Positions 34,232-42,183 of a stretch of DNA of 64,000 nt are shown piece by piece. A program made the translations under genes and the position numbers. Every line of letters begins with the position of its first letter. The first letter of the stretch is position 1. The DNA is from Nocardia mikamii NBRC 108933 (GTDB taxonomy: Bacteria; Actinomycetota; Actinomycetes; Mycobacteriales; Mycobacteriaceae). The notes under the pieces are model-generated. The model did not search any database. It was not told the origin of the DNA and saw only the letters and a list, made by a program, of their open reading frames with translations. The stretch covers positions 1 to 64,000 of the forward strand of contig NZ_BDCM01000017.1 of the NCBI RefSeq assembly GCF_001613505.1, written 5' to 3'.

Positions 34232-35764
34232 TCAAGGACTCGGCACGGCAGGGGGAGGGGTTGCCGTGCCGGTCCGCTCGGGGACGGAGCCGGACGTCGC
34301 CGGGGAGGTGGGCTCCGCTGTGGTGGTGGTCGGTAGTGGTGTTTCGGTGGCAGGGCGGGTCGCGGCGAGGTCGTGGGCCAGTGCGGTGAACCAGTCGGCG
34401 ACCGCGTCTATGGCCGGTGTTCCGGTTGGGGTGGCGGGGGTGCTGGTGTAGGCGGCGTGGTGGCCTGCGGTGTCGCTGTATTGGGTGTAGGTGGCCAATT
34501 GGTAGAGCTGGTTGTCGTCGGTGACGGTGGAGGTGATGGCGTCGAAGGCCTGGTTCACCCAGCTCAGCGCGGTTTGCGGCGGTATGAGGTCGGCGACCGC
34601 GCCGGCGAGTTTCGCGCCGAGGATCCCGAGGGCGGCGGCGGGGTTGGCCATTCCGACGGTGGCCAGCTCGGCGATCGTGGCCGGGGTGAATACCTTCTGC
34701 GCCACCGACACCACGGTGTTGAGTCCGATCGTGCCGATCCGGAACAATGCGGCCAGCGCGTCGTCGGGGCCGGGCATCGGGGTGCTCGGGTCCGACGCCT
34801 CCGCCAAGCGTTGCCCCAGGGGTTTGGTTGGTTGGTAGCTCAGCTCGTCCAGGCTGTTGCCGGCGATGTCGTCGGTGACGACGCCGATTGCCGTTTTCCA
34901 GGTTGTGGCCGCCAGCGCCTGAGCGATGGTCGAGATGGCGGCAACCGGATCACCGAGGTTGGATTGAGCGGCAATGTTTTTCACCGTCTGCGTCAGTGGC
35001 GAACCGGCGGGGGCGTCGCACGCCAGATCACCTGGTACGCAGAGGTCGGCGACGCGACCGGCCAATGCCCCGAATCCCGCGTCCTCGCTGCCGTTGGCGC
35101 TGATGCCGGTGCCGTTGCGCGATGTGTTGGCGAAGTGGATAGATGCGACCGCTGCTCCTGTGGTGCCGGGTGCTGGTGCGGGGGTGGTCTGTTCCGGGCG
35201 GCCGGGAAGAACGTCGCTGCCCGTTCGCGCTGGGTTGGCCAGCAGCGCGATCCCGGCGATGGAATCGGCTTCCAAGGTGGCGGTGTTGTCGCCGACGCGG
35301 TGGGCGACATTGGCGACGGCAGCCACGCCCTGTCCGTAGCCGACCGCCGCGATCTTCGTTGTCGGGCAACGATGTACGACTTCGCTGGCCTCGGATTCGA
35401 GCCGCTGCGCGGCGCTGGTGGTGGCCTGGCCGTAGGGTTCGGGCTCGCCGGTCTCGCTGGTTCCGTAGGGGATGTAGAGACGCTGGATCAGGTCCCCGGC
35501 GCGCGCCTCCAGCGGTGTGAACAGTTGGCCGAGGGCGCCGGTGTCCAGAGTTGGTGCGGTGTCGGTCGCCGACTCGTCCGGGCCCTGGACCCCGAACACG
35601 AACAATGCCGGGCACCGGTCCCCGATCGGCACCGCCGGATCAGCCGTCGCTACCTGGACGTCGCCACCAGCGATCAGCGAGGCCCCCACCGCTGTCACGC
35701 ACACCCGGCGAACCAGGTTCTTGCCGTCGACTTTCCGGAAGTGCCGAGTTGTGCTGCATCGCAT
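34232..35764 (-). CDS. cutinase-fold protein lacking the catalytic serine
   Basis: 510 residues. A signal peptide ends near ADPAVPIG (~42). The cutinase domain spans ~50-260 with Cys51, Cys133, VGYGQGVAAV at 141-150 and LCVPGDLACDAP. In cutinases the centre reads GYSQG; here Ser is replaced by Gly144, so the usual hydrolysis should be lost. A long helical extension, HYAAYT-like His region (YSDTAGHHAAY) and a Thr/Pro-rich tail follow. The layout matches the cutinase at 36865-38103, which keeps its Ser. It could bind mycolate or glycolipid rather than cut it. Confidence 0.87.
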   Translation of the reverse strand: MRCSTTRHFRKVDGKNLVRRVCVTAVGASLIAGGDVQVATADPAVPIGDRCPALFVFGVQGPDESATDTAPTLDTGALGQLFTPLEARAGDLIQRLYIPYGTSETGEPEPYGQATTSAAQRLESEASEVVHRCPTTKIAAVGYGQGVAAVANVAHRVGDNTATLEADSIAGIALLANPARTGSDVLPGRPEQTTPAPAPGTTGAAVASIHFANTSRNGTGISANGSEDAGFGALAGRVADLCVPGDLACDAPAGSPLTQTVKNIAAQSNLGDPVAAISTIAQALAATTWKTAIGVVTDDIAGNSLDELSYQPTKPLGQRLAEASDPSTPMPGPDDALAALFRIGTIGLNTVVSVAQKVFTPATIAELATVGMANPAAALGILGAKLAGAVADLIPPQTALSWVNQAFDAITSTVTDDNQLYQLATYTQYSDTAGHHAAYTSTPATPTGTPAIDAVADWFTALAHDLAATRPATETPLPTTTTAEPTSPATSGSVPERTGTATPPPAVPSP

Positions 35765-35770
35765 TGCTTT

Positions 35771-36868
35771 TCACCCCTCGCTAGGTCGGCTGAGGTAGTC
35801 GGCCAGGTGCGCGATGGTCTCGGTGATGGCGTCGCGGGCGGTGTCGAGGTGGCCGCGGTCGTAATTGCGCCAGCTCACCTCGACCCCGCCTTCGCGGTAG
35901 GCCGACAGCAGGCGGGTGCTCTGTCCGATCGGGACCAGCGCGTCGCGGGCGCCGTGGTAGAGGTGCACCGGTACGCCCGGTAACTGGTCGAGGGGGATGG
36001 TTTCGCGGGCCAGGACGTAATGCCACATGGGATCGGTCCACGGCTGTGTGCGATCGCACCAGTGCTCGATCGGGCGCCGATACTGCGCGAGCAGCGTCGG
36101 GGCACTGTGGGTTTCGGCTTCGGCGATGATCTGTCGGCCGTCGGCCGAGAGCACGTGGCGCAGGGGCAGATGGTGGTAGGCGCGTGACAAGCCGATGAGC
36201 CCGGCCAGCACGAGCGCGGAAAACGGACTGGCGTTCAGCTGGGCCGCCAGCGCGCCGGGAACGGTGATGGTGGCGCCGGCCGCGATTCCGCGCAGGTCCA
36301 CCTCCGGCGCGTAGGAGCGGTGCAGTTGCGCCGCGACGGTGACCGCGCGAGCGCCGTCGGCATATCCCCACGCCACCACCGGTGATCTCTGCGTGTTCAG
36401 TTCCTGGATCGAGGCGGTGGCGCGGGCGAGGTCGAGGGTGTGGTGTGCCGCGGCGCGGGCGGCGAGAAAGGTGTGCGGGCCCTGGCCGGTGATGCCGAGG
36501 TTTTCCCCGTCCGGGACAGCGACGATCCAGCCGCGCTCCTGCGCCGCGGTGATCGGTGCGGTGTCGGGTTCGGCGCCGATGGCCAGCAGCCGAGATGATG
36601 CACAGGGTCCGCCGAGTCCGTGGAAGGCGGGGCAATACAGCAGGATTGGGCCGGGCGCGAGTTCGGGATCGGTGTCGGGGGCGATCACGATGCCGGAGGC
36701 CGTGGTGAGTTCGCCGTGGGTGTCGGTGGAGGTGTAGAGGAGCTGCCACGCGGCGCCTGCCCCGACCAGCCCGGGTGTGTCGGCCCTGCGGATGCGCAGG
36801 ATGCGGCCGGGCTCGATGGAGTCGTGGAGGGTGGGCGGGGTGTAGAAGTCGGTGCCGGTGTCGTTCAT
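35771..36868 (-). CDS. secretory-lipase-family protein with Ser replaced by Ala
   Basis: 365 residues from the ATG at 36868 (ATGA overlap with the cutinase gene). The family pattern of actinobacterial LIP-type lipases is clear: GELTTASGIVIAPDTDP, DGENLGITGQGPHTFLAARA, then VVAWGYADGARAV where GYSQG is expected. The nucleophile position is Ala170. The acid (GARDALVPIGQS) and His (YDRGHLDTA) remain. No signal peptide is visible, which is odd for this family. It is probably a non-hydrolytic member, unless the start lies elsewhere. Only six bases separate it from the next gene. Confidence 0.85.
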   Translation of the reverse strand: MNDTGTDFYTPPTLHDSIEPGRILRIRRADTPGLVGAGAAWQLLYTSTDTHGELTTASGIVIAPDTDPELAPGPILLYCPAFHGLGGPCASSRLLAIGAEPDTAPITAAQERGWIVAVPDGENLGITGQGPHTFLAARAAAHHTLDLARATASIQELNTQRSPVVAWGYADGARAVTVAAQLHRSYAPEVDLRGIAAGATITVPGALAAQLNASPFSALVLAGLIGLSRAYHHLPLRHVLSADGRQIIAEAETHSAPTLLAQYRRPIEHWCDRTQPWTDPMWHYVLARETIPLDQLPGVPVHLYHGARDALVPIGQSTRLLSAYREGGVEVSWRNYDRGHLDTARDAITETIAHLADYLSRPSEG

Positions 36869-38103
36869 GACTGGTGTCCTGCGGCGTCGTGGGCGAGAGC
36901 GGTCATCCAGGCGACGCCGGAGGCGAGTTGCCCGGTGGCGAGATAGCCGTTGTGGCGGGCGACGGTGTCGCCGTAGTGCAGCCACACCGCCGGGTTGATC
37001 AGATCAGCGTTGTCGGCCACCAGCTGGCCCCAGGCGGCGGCGAGCTGGCCGGCCAGCTTCGGCACGACGCCGAGCGGGTTCGCCGCCGCAGCGGCGGTGA
37101 TCTGATCCCATCGCTGGGCGGCTTCCTGCGCCTGATCCGTGCCCGGTGCGGGGGTTCGGGGGGCGGCGGCGTCGATGAGTCGCTGCGCCAACGGTTTTCC
37201 CGGAAGGTAGTCGGCGTCGCCGGGGTCGGTGTGAAAGTCCTCGGCGAGCACCGTGGTCCACGCCCGCCCCATCGCCGTCGAGAACAATCCGTTGATCGAC
37301 AACAGGGCCGCGATCGGGTCGCACAGGTCGGCCTGGGCGGCGATTTCCGCGCCGACGCGTAGCAGGGCCGCGTGGTCGGGCGCCGAGCACGCCAGGTCGC
37401 CGTCGGTGCAAATATCAGCGACACGACCGGTCAGCGCGCCGTAGCCCTCACCGTCGGTAGCGATACCACTTCCGGACGCGGGCGGATTGAGGATCTGCAC
37501 TGCTGCTACTGCGGCACCCGGTGTGCCTGGTGCGGGGTCTGGCACCGTTTGTCCTGGCCGGCCGGGAATGACCGGGGAGTTCGGGAGCCGGTCGGGGTTG
37601 GCGTAGAGCACGATCCCGGCGATCTTGTCCGGCGAGACCGGTCCATTGCCGCCGCCGACCTGCTGAGCGAATTGCGCCATCGCCTGGGCGCCTTGCGAAT
37701 ACGCCACACCCGCCAGCAACGTGCTGGGGCAGGCGTTGGTGATGTCGATGGCAGCGGCATCGAGGCCGGCCAGCGCCTCGGTGGCCGATTCCGCGTACGG
37801 TGCCGGTCCGCCGCCGGGAACGATCCCGCCGAAACCCGCCTGGTACGGAATGGTGCTGTGTTGCACAAGGTCCGGAGCCGCGGCCTGGACCTGGGCCAGC
37901 AATGCGCCGATAACTCCGGTGTCGGCGGTCGGGTCGGAGTTCGATTGGCCAGTGCCCTGGATCCCGATCACGTACAACGCTGGGCAACCGGGACCGATCG
38001 GCACAGCATCGGCTGCGCCGCTCCCCAGACCAGTCACCGCTGCGGCACACGCGCTCACCGCGGCCGTTGCCAGCGATTTCAGAGTGCACGTTGCGGCGGT
38101 CAT
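36865..38103 (-). CDS. cutinase-family esterase, triad intact
   Basis: 412 residues. The signal peptide ends near ADAVPIG (~34). The cutinase domain has Cys40, a GVAYSQGAQAM nucleophile elbow with Ser136, ICTDGDLACSAPD with Asp235 between two Cys, and HYGDTVARHNGYL for the His. The C-terminal extension (~240-380) is helical, as in its paralog at 34232. Secreted cutinase-like enzymes of mycobacteria cut lipid esters and trehalose mycolates. Coded at the head of a T4SS operon, it may loosen the mycolate layer for the channel or pilus; that is inference. Confidence 0.9.
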   Translation of the reverse strand: MTAATCTLKSLATAAVSACAAAVTGLGSGAADAVPIGPGCPALYVIGIQGTGQSNSDPTADTGVIGALLAQVQAAAPDLVQHSTIPYQAGFGGIVPGGGPAPYAESATEALAGLDAAAIDITNACPSTLLAGVAYSQGAQAMAQFAQQVGGGNGPVSPDKIAGIVLYANPDRLPNSPVIPGRPGQTVPDPAPGTPGAAVAAVQILNPPASGSGIATDGEGYGALTGRVADICTDGDLACSAPDHAALLRVGAEIAAQADLCDPIAALLSINGLFSTAMGRAWTTVLAEDFHTDPGDADYLPGKPLAQRLIDAAAPRTPAPGTDQAQEAAQRWDQITAAAAANPLGVVPKLAGQLAAAWGQLVADNADLINPAVWLHYGDTVARHNGYLATGQLASGVAWMTALAHDAAGHQS

Positions 38104-39002
38104 GGCTGGCCCACCCCGACTCCGACGCCGAATCCGGCACCGACCGTTCCGCCGGCCAGCGCGCCCGCCACCGCAACAGGGATACCCGCGATGGCAGCGC
38201 CCGCTGCCGCCCCGGCCGCAGCACCGACTGCCGTTCCCGCGACGCCGGAGGTAACGGTGCCGACCACCGGGACCGGCACCACGGTTCCTACTGCGGCACC
38301 GGCGATTCCGCCGATCGTGCCGCCGATCAGCCCACCCACGACCGCGCCCGCAATGGCCACCGGTGCGGCCGCCACCGCTCCAGCCGCGCCGCCGATACCG
38401 GCACCGGCCAGAGTTGCGCCACTGACCCGGTCCGAGCGCCCTGCCGGGATGCCGATCGAATCCAGAGCGGTAGCGACCTGCGCTTCCGCACCAGCTGCGG
38501 TGTTGTTGATGCAGTCACGTACTTGGGGTGGAAGCCAATCCGGTGCCGGCGCCTGCCATTGACCGATACGAATCGTGTTGTCCGGCGGCTGAATCGGCGC
38601 GACCGGCGCCACCGGCTCGGGCAGATGCAGGTCTTGCACCTGCACCGGTGGCGCCGGCTCGTCGGCAGGTTCGGGCCGCGGGGTGGACCCGTTGCGGACC
38701 TCGGGCGGCTGCTCGATATACACCGGCTGCGGCTCGGGTGCCGGTTCCGGTTGAGGTTCCGGCGCAGGTGGGGGCAGCGGTGTCACGGTGCCGGGCTGGG
38801 ATGGGCTGGTAACGCCAGGCTGGTCAGCGATCGACGCCGTCGATGCACCCGCCGCGCCGGCGCACGCGAGTGCGATCGACAGCGGGACAGCACCGGCAAC
38901 CATGAGCGACGCCGGTCGGGACTTCTCTGTCTGTGACCGATCCGACCCTTTGTAGGGTGTCGGGGTTCTTCTCTTGGCGTTTCTGAATCCTGTTTTCGGC
39001 AT
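38100..39002 (-). CDS. exported Pro-rich protein with Gly-zipper hydrophobic half
   Basis: 300 residues. The basic start (MPKTGFRNAKRRTPTPYKG) precedes a hydrophobic signal segment at ~34-53. Residues ~60-130 are Pro/Glu-rich (PEPQPEPAPEPQPVYIEQPP), a wall-spanning type of linker. After a short middle with one Cys (VRDCINNTAAGAEAQ), the last ~110 residues are a Gly/Ala/Val series (VVGGLIGGTIGGIAGAAVGT) with GxxxG-like spacing, suited to packing of membrane helices or strands. It could span wall and outer membrane. This is the first large gene of the T4SS operon. Confidence 0.8.
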   Translation of the reverse strand: MPKTGFRNAKRRTPTPYKGSDRSQTEKSRPASLMVAGAVPLSIALACAGAAGASTASIADQPGVTSPSQPGTVTPLPPPAPEPQPEPAPEPQPVYIEQPPEVRNGSTPRPEPADEPAPPVQVQDLHLPEPVAPVAPIQPPDNTIRIGQWQAPAPDWLPPQVRDCINNTAAGAEAQVATALDSIGIPAGRSDRVSGATLAGAGIGGAAGAVAAAPVAIAGAVVGGLIGGTIGGIAGAAVGTVVPVPVVGTVTSGVAGTAVGAAAGAAAGAAIAGIPVAVAGALAGGTVGAGFGVGVGVGQP

Positions 39003-39065
39003 GCCGAATAAACCCTTCGTACGGCGGGGAGGGAAAAGGAAGGAATGAATGGTGTGGCGTTTCGG

Positions 39066-39115
39066 GGATCAGCGCCCCGGCGTCGTCAATGCCGACTGGA
39101 CCGGGGCGCTGATCC
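39066..39115 (-). terminator. 15-bp perfect hairpin ahead of the T4SS operon
   Basis: GGATCAGCGCCCCGG (39066-39080) pairs perfectly with 39101-39115 around a 20-base loop. On the minus strand it lies between the small peptide gene and the Pro-rich protein gene. No T-run follows in that direction; on the plus strand GGTGTTTTAG follows. It may be an attenuator that makes the peptide mRNA more abundant than the rest. Confidence 0.7.
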
Positions 39116-39129
39116 GGTGTTTTAGCAGG

Positions 39130-39228
39130 TCAGAGGAACGGAAGGACGAGCGAGAGCACCTGGGCGGCGATCGTCAGTCCGTTCGAGACTGCCGCAGAGC
39201 CGGTATCGATCCAGGAAAGAACGACCAT
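39130..39228 (-). CDS. 32-residue hydrophobic peptide
   Basis: The ATG at 39228 (or an in-frame GTG at 39237 with GAAGGG upstream) opens a frame reading MVVLSWIDTGSAAVSNGLTI and then AAQVLSLVLPFL. It is amphipathic, has Ser/Thr residues but no Lys or Arg, and no signal peptide. It is the first frame of the T4SS transcript and is followed by a strong hairpin, the arrangement of a highly expressed small product. Its size and character recall the short porins of corynebacteria or a mini-pilin. Function is not established. Confidence 0.55.
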   Translation of the reverse strand: MVVLSWIDTGSAAVSNGLTIAAQVLSLVLPFL

Positions 39229-39308
39229 CGGATCCACAATCAATTTCCCTTCGGAGCAGGAGCAGTTGCCCTACCATCAAAACGCGGAAAATTGTGATTC
39301 ACCAGGCG

Positions 39309-39336
39309 TTGAAGGGATGGAGTTTTTATATATACT
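39309..39336 (+). promoter_or_regulatory. predicted promoter toward the XRE gene
   Basis: TTGAAG (39309-39314), a 16-base spacer and TATACT (39331-39336) match the primary sigma consensus well, within the only AT-rich stretch of the region. The overlapping TATATA run may also serve the opposite strand and thus the T4SS operon. Confidence 0.45.
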
Positions 39337-39386
39337 CGCGCTATCCCCACAAAGAGGTGGATTTACCTGCGACAGCGGCGAAAATT

Positions 39387-39401
39387 GATACTCCCAGTAT
39401 C
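39387..39401. promoter_or_regulatory. candidate operator GATACT-N3-AGTATC
   Basis: A perfect 6-3-6 palindrome lies in the divergent gap between the T4SS operon and the XRE/MmyB-type regulator gene, about 50 bases from the predicted promoter. The regulator at 39619 is the obvious candidate binder. Confidence 0.5.
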
Positions 39402-39618
39402 CCTCGAAATTTTTCCCGCACGTCGCCGATTGGTGAACACCACGTCGTGAACACCGCCGTGGGGTCGAGGTCGAGCGCGCCTCTTCGCCAGTGAGACCGC
39501 TGGTTATTCGTTGCCGCCATCGGGGGATTCTGGTATGAACGAAAGCGCTCGGGGGAGACAGCTTTTCACCATTTCCTGTATACGTTGGTACGAAAGTGTC
39601 TTCGTTCGAGGGGGTTTC

Positions 39619-40461
39619 ATGACCGCCACCACACCCGATTCACCTGACGCTCGACAGCCACCGGATGTGCCCCGTTTGGCTGGTAATGTGCCAGTTGGAA
39701 TTCCAAGCCTCGGGCCCTGGCTACGGGTGATGCGCGAACACCGCGACCTGACCCGCGAGCTGGCCGGCCAGTACACACACGTCAGTGCCGCCTATCTCAA
39801 ATCGGTCGAGGTTGGTTCGGCGACTCCGCGCCGGGACACACTCGACAAGATCATCACCGGTTACGAACTCTCACCCGCCCAGCGTCGCCACACCGTCGAC
39901 TTGTGGGAACCCGCCGCAGTCCTGGCTCCACTGGACGAGCTGCGTGAGCGTATAGCGACTCCTGGTCGCCGAGGAGAGTTGGCGACATGGGACGCCCGGG
40001 CGATTGCCTGTGGCTTCTGCGATCCCCTGTGGAATGTCGTGGCAGCCAACCAGCAGTTCCAGAGGCTGTTTCCCGGCCTGGACCAAGCCGAGAACAACCT
40101 CGCCATCTGGCGATTCTCCGCGGCAGACGAATCGTGTCGCCAGGGCCCCGAAGAGGACGCCCAGTTCTTCGTGGCGACTCTGCGTGCGGCGTTGGGCCGC
40201 TTCCGCGATGCGCCGGAGGGAGCCCGGCTCCTTCGACAGCTCGCCGGCAGGGCCCGATTCGCTGGGCTGTGGCGTAGCGGTGTCGAGGTCGCCTACGACA
40301 TTGGTCCGTCTCCGCGCCGCTGGGGCGACCGGGAGGAGCTCGTCACCGTGCAGGTCACCGAGCTCGTCGAGGAACCCGGGGTTCGCTTGTTCTTGGCGTA
40401 TCGAACGCGCGCTGCCGGGCATCAGAGCGCGGACGACGTTGGGGCACAACCTGCTTCATAG
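39619..40461 (+). CDS. XRE regulator with MmyB-type ligand domain
   Basis: 280 residues from the ATG at 39619 (GAGGGGG upstream). The HTH lies at ~35-95 (LGPWLRVMREHRDLTRELAG, YLKSVEVGSATPRRDTLDKI), and LSPAQRRHTVDLW is the linker typical of MmyB-like proteins. The C-terminal ~170 residues form the PAS-like domain seen in that family (GFCDPLWNVVAANQQFQRLF, NLAIWRF). A characterised MmyB-like protein binds fatty acid. It is divergent from the T4SS operon and probably controls it. Confidence 0.88.
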   Translation: MTATTPDSPDARQPPDVPRLAGNVPVGIPSLGPWLRVMREHRDLTRELAGQYTHVSAAYLKSVEVGSATPRRDTLDKIITGYELSPAQRRHTVDLWEPAAVLAPLDELRERIATPGRRGELATWDARAIACGFCDPLWNVVAANQQFQRLFPGLDQAENNLAIWRFSAADESCRQGPEEDAQFFVATLRAALGRFRDAPEGARLLRQLAGRARFAGLWRSGVEVAYDIGPSPRRWGDREELVTVQVTELVEEPGVRLFLAYRTRAAGHQSADDVGAQPAS

Positions 40462-40533
40462 TGTGAGGGAGGTGTTGGTGTCTCGACTGATAAGCATATA
40501 GACACCACAGATTTTGAGGACGCCGCAGATGCA

Positions 40534-40794
40534 GTGGCGGCCCCGCACGAGCCGACCTACCCGGTCTCTGTCGGCGCTCGCGCTCTGCACAAGTCCGAAG
40601 CGTGGTATCTGCGGCAGCTGAAAGCCGACGCGCTGCCGGGACATCGGGCCGGGCGAACATGGTTTCTCACCGCCGCCGACATCGCCGCCGCCATCGAACA
40701 CACCGCCACCGCCGCCACGCCACCGCAGCGGCCTACCTCGCCGTCGGCGCCGCAGCACCGGCGCCGCCGGCGGCGACGCCCCGGACCCCCGTGA
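40534..40794 (+). CDS. excisionase-like helix-turn-helix protein
   Basis: 86 residues from a GTG at 40534. The core YPVSVGARALHKSEAWYLRQ, then LPGHRAGRTWFLTAADIAAA, is a MerR/excisionase-type winged HTH, followed by a Pro/Arg-rich tail. Short HTH proteins of this kind act as excision directionality factors or small activators in actinobacterial elements. No integrase gene lies nearby, so the role is open. The start is uncertain, because the frame is open upstream without a better codon. Confidence 0.65.
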   Translation: MAAPHEPTYPVSVGARALHKSEAWYLRQLKADALPGHRAGRTWFLTAADIAAAIEHTATAATPPQRPTSPSAPQHRRRRRRRPGPP

Positions 40795-40868
40795 CGGTGT
40801 GCGTCACGGGCGGGCGTGGCCCGGAGGGAAGACCGCCAGGCATCCGCCTGTTCCCTCTCGGGCCACGT

Positions 40869-41612
40869 TCATGCACTCACCCGCGCCAACTCTTGATCCG
40901 CCGGGGTGAGCTGGCCCTGCCACCACCCAACACGGGGCGGAAACCGCAACTCAGACGCGGTAAACGAGTAGTCGACCGTTTCTCCCGTCCCGGGGTTGGT
41001 CATGCGTGCGCCGTAGATGTAGTCGGCGGTGGCGGGGCGGGTGGTCCACCACGTCTCCCATTCCGGCACCCGACTGCAGACCTCGAGCAGCCGCTCCCGC
41101 TCACATTCGGGCATCACGCACTCGATCAGTGGCGCGGCACCCCAGATCAGGCCGTGGGCGATCGTGCGCCAGTCCTGCCCGAGTAGTTGCCGCGTCCACG
41201 GGTCGGTGACCAGCCACTCGTAGATGCTCACCCCTGCGTGCAGATGCATCAGGGACTCACACGCCTGGTTGGCGGCCACGATGCGCCCCATGACGGTGTT
41301 GAGGATGAACACCGGCACCGTGATCGCCTCGATAGCGCGAAGCTCCAGGTCACAGGGCGCACTGTCGTCGGACCGAAGCCGCCCCTCCTTCGCCGACACC
41401 AGAAGCCGGACGTTATTCTCCTGAATTTCGAGCGCTCCCAGCACTTTTCGGAGGTTTTCGTCGACGAGCGGACGCTCATCGCGCTCTATCGCCTTGATCG
41501 TTCCCGCTGCCAGCCCGACCCGCCGGCCCAGCTCGGCTCGATCCAAATCCAGCTGCTTCCTGCGTTTTTCGACGAACGCTCCCAGGCCTCCGAACCTCGC
41601 CGGTACCGTCAC
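40869..41612 (-). CDS. XRE regulator with MmyB-like C-domain
   Basis: 247 residues from a GTG at 41612 with GGGGAGG upstream; the open frame to 41852 gives a Cys/Arg-rich extension that is not convincing. HTH at ~5-60 (LGAFVEKRRKQLDLDRAELG, GTIKAIERDERPLVDENLRK). The C-terminal domain has VPVFILNTVMGRIVAANQAC, WLVTDPWTRQLLGQDWRTIA and WWQGQLTPADQELARV, which fit the PAS-like MmyB domain. It is divergent from the small gene at 41869; the 256-base gap between them should hold its operator, but I see no clear palindrome. Confidence 0.85.
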   Translation of the reverse strand: MTVPARFGGLGAFVEKRRKQLDLDRAELGRRVGLAAGTIKAIERDERPLVDENLRKVLGALEIQENNVRLLVSAKEGRLRSDDSAPCDLELRAIEAITVPVFILNTVMGRIVAANQACESLMHLHAGVSIYEWLVTDPWTRQLLGQDWRTIAHGLIWGAAPLIECVMPECERERLLEVCSRVPEWETWWTTRPATADYIYGARMTNPGTGETVDYSFTASELRFPPRVGWWQGQLTPADQELARVSA

Positions 41613-41868
41613 GGTCTTACCTCCCCGTCGATCGTGTGGAGCGACCGGCCACAAGTTGTGGCCGCTGCAACCGTTGCCCCCCTGCACTGCGCACACAATG
41701 CTAGAGCCAGATCGCAAGCGCATACAGGCCGCAACCACACAATCCGGTGTGACGCCGGTCATGAATACACAGGGGTATATGCGTTTCGGCTGCCACATCG
41801 TCGAGGCATGCCATCGTGCAACACATTTGGTTCGAAAGCGCCCACGGCGCAATGCGGGAGGGAATTGA

Positions 41869-42144
41869 ATGATGAGTCCACAGCGCCGGGAGTTGTTGTC
41901 ATCCGACCTCGACCGAGGCTACCAGGTCGCGTCGCAGGTCAGCGACGCCGCGAACCTCATCCAAACCTACGCCGACACCGCCGACGACCTCGAATTGGCG
42001 GCATTTGTTCGGCAATTCGCCGTGCAGCTGCGCACCGAATGCATGCTCCGCGACCGCGCCGAATTACTCGCCGCCAAGAAACCGCCCATGTCATGGGCAG
42101 AATTCAGCGCTCGCCACCGCACCGACACCAACGAGCGGCGTTGA
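41869..42144 (+). CDS. small helical hypothetical protein
   Basis: 91 residues, nearly all helical, with an acidic N-terminal half (DLDRGYQVASQVSDAANLIQ) and a basic tail. GGGAGGGAATTGA stands before the double ATG at 41869/41872, a strong ribosome binding site. It is six bases ahead of the earliest possible start of the next XRE gene. Function unknown. Confidence 0.7.
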   Translation: MMSPQRRELLSSDLDRGYQVASQVSDAANLIQTYADTADDLELAAFVRQFAVQLRTECMLRDRAELLAAKKPPMSWAEFSARHRTDTNERR

Positions 42145-42183
42145 AGCACGGTGATCGGTCACCGTCGAATGCGCGCGAACTCT

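Noticed and set aside
34373..35983. A 536-codon plus-strand frame over the cutinase-like gene
   Set aside because: Gly/Arg/Asp-rich with no fold signature and antisense to a protein with a signal peptide and cutinase motifs; a shadow of high-GC coding DNA.
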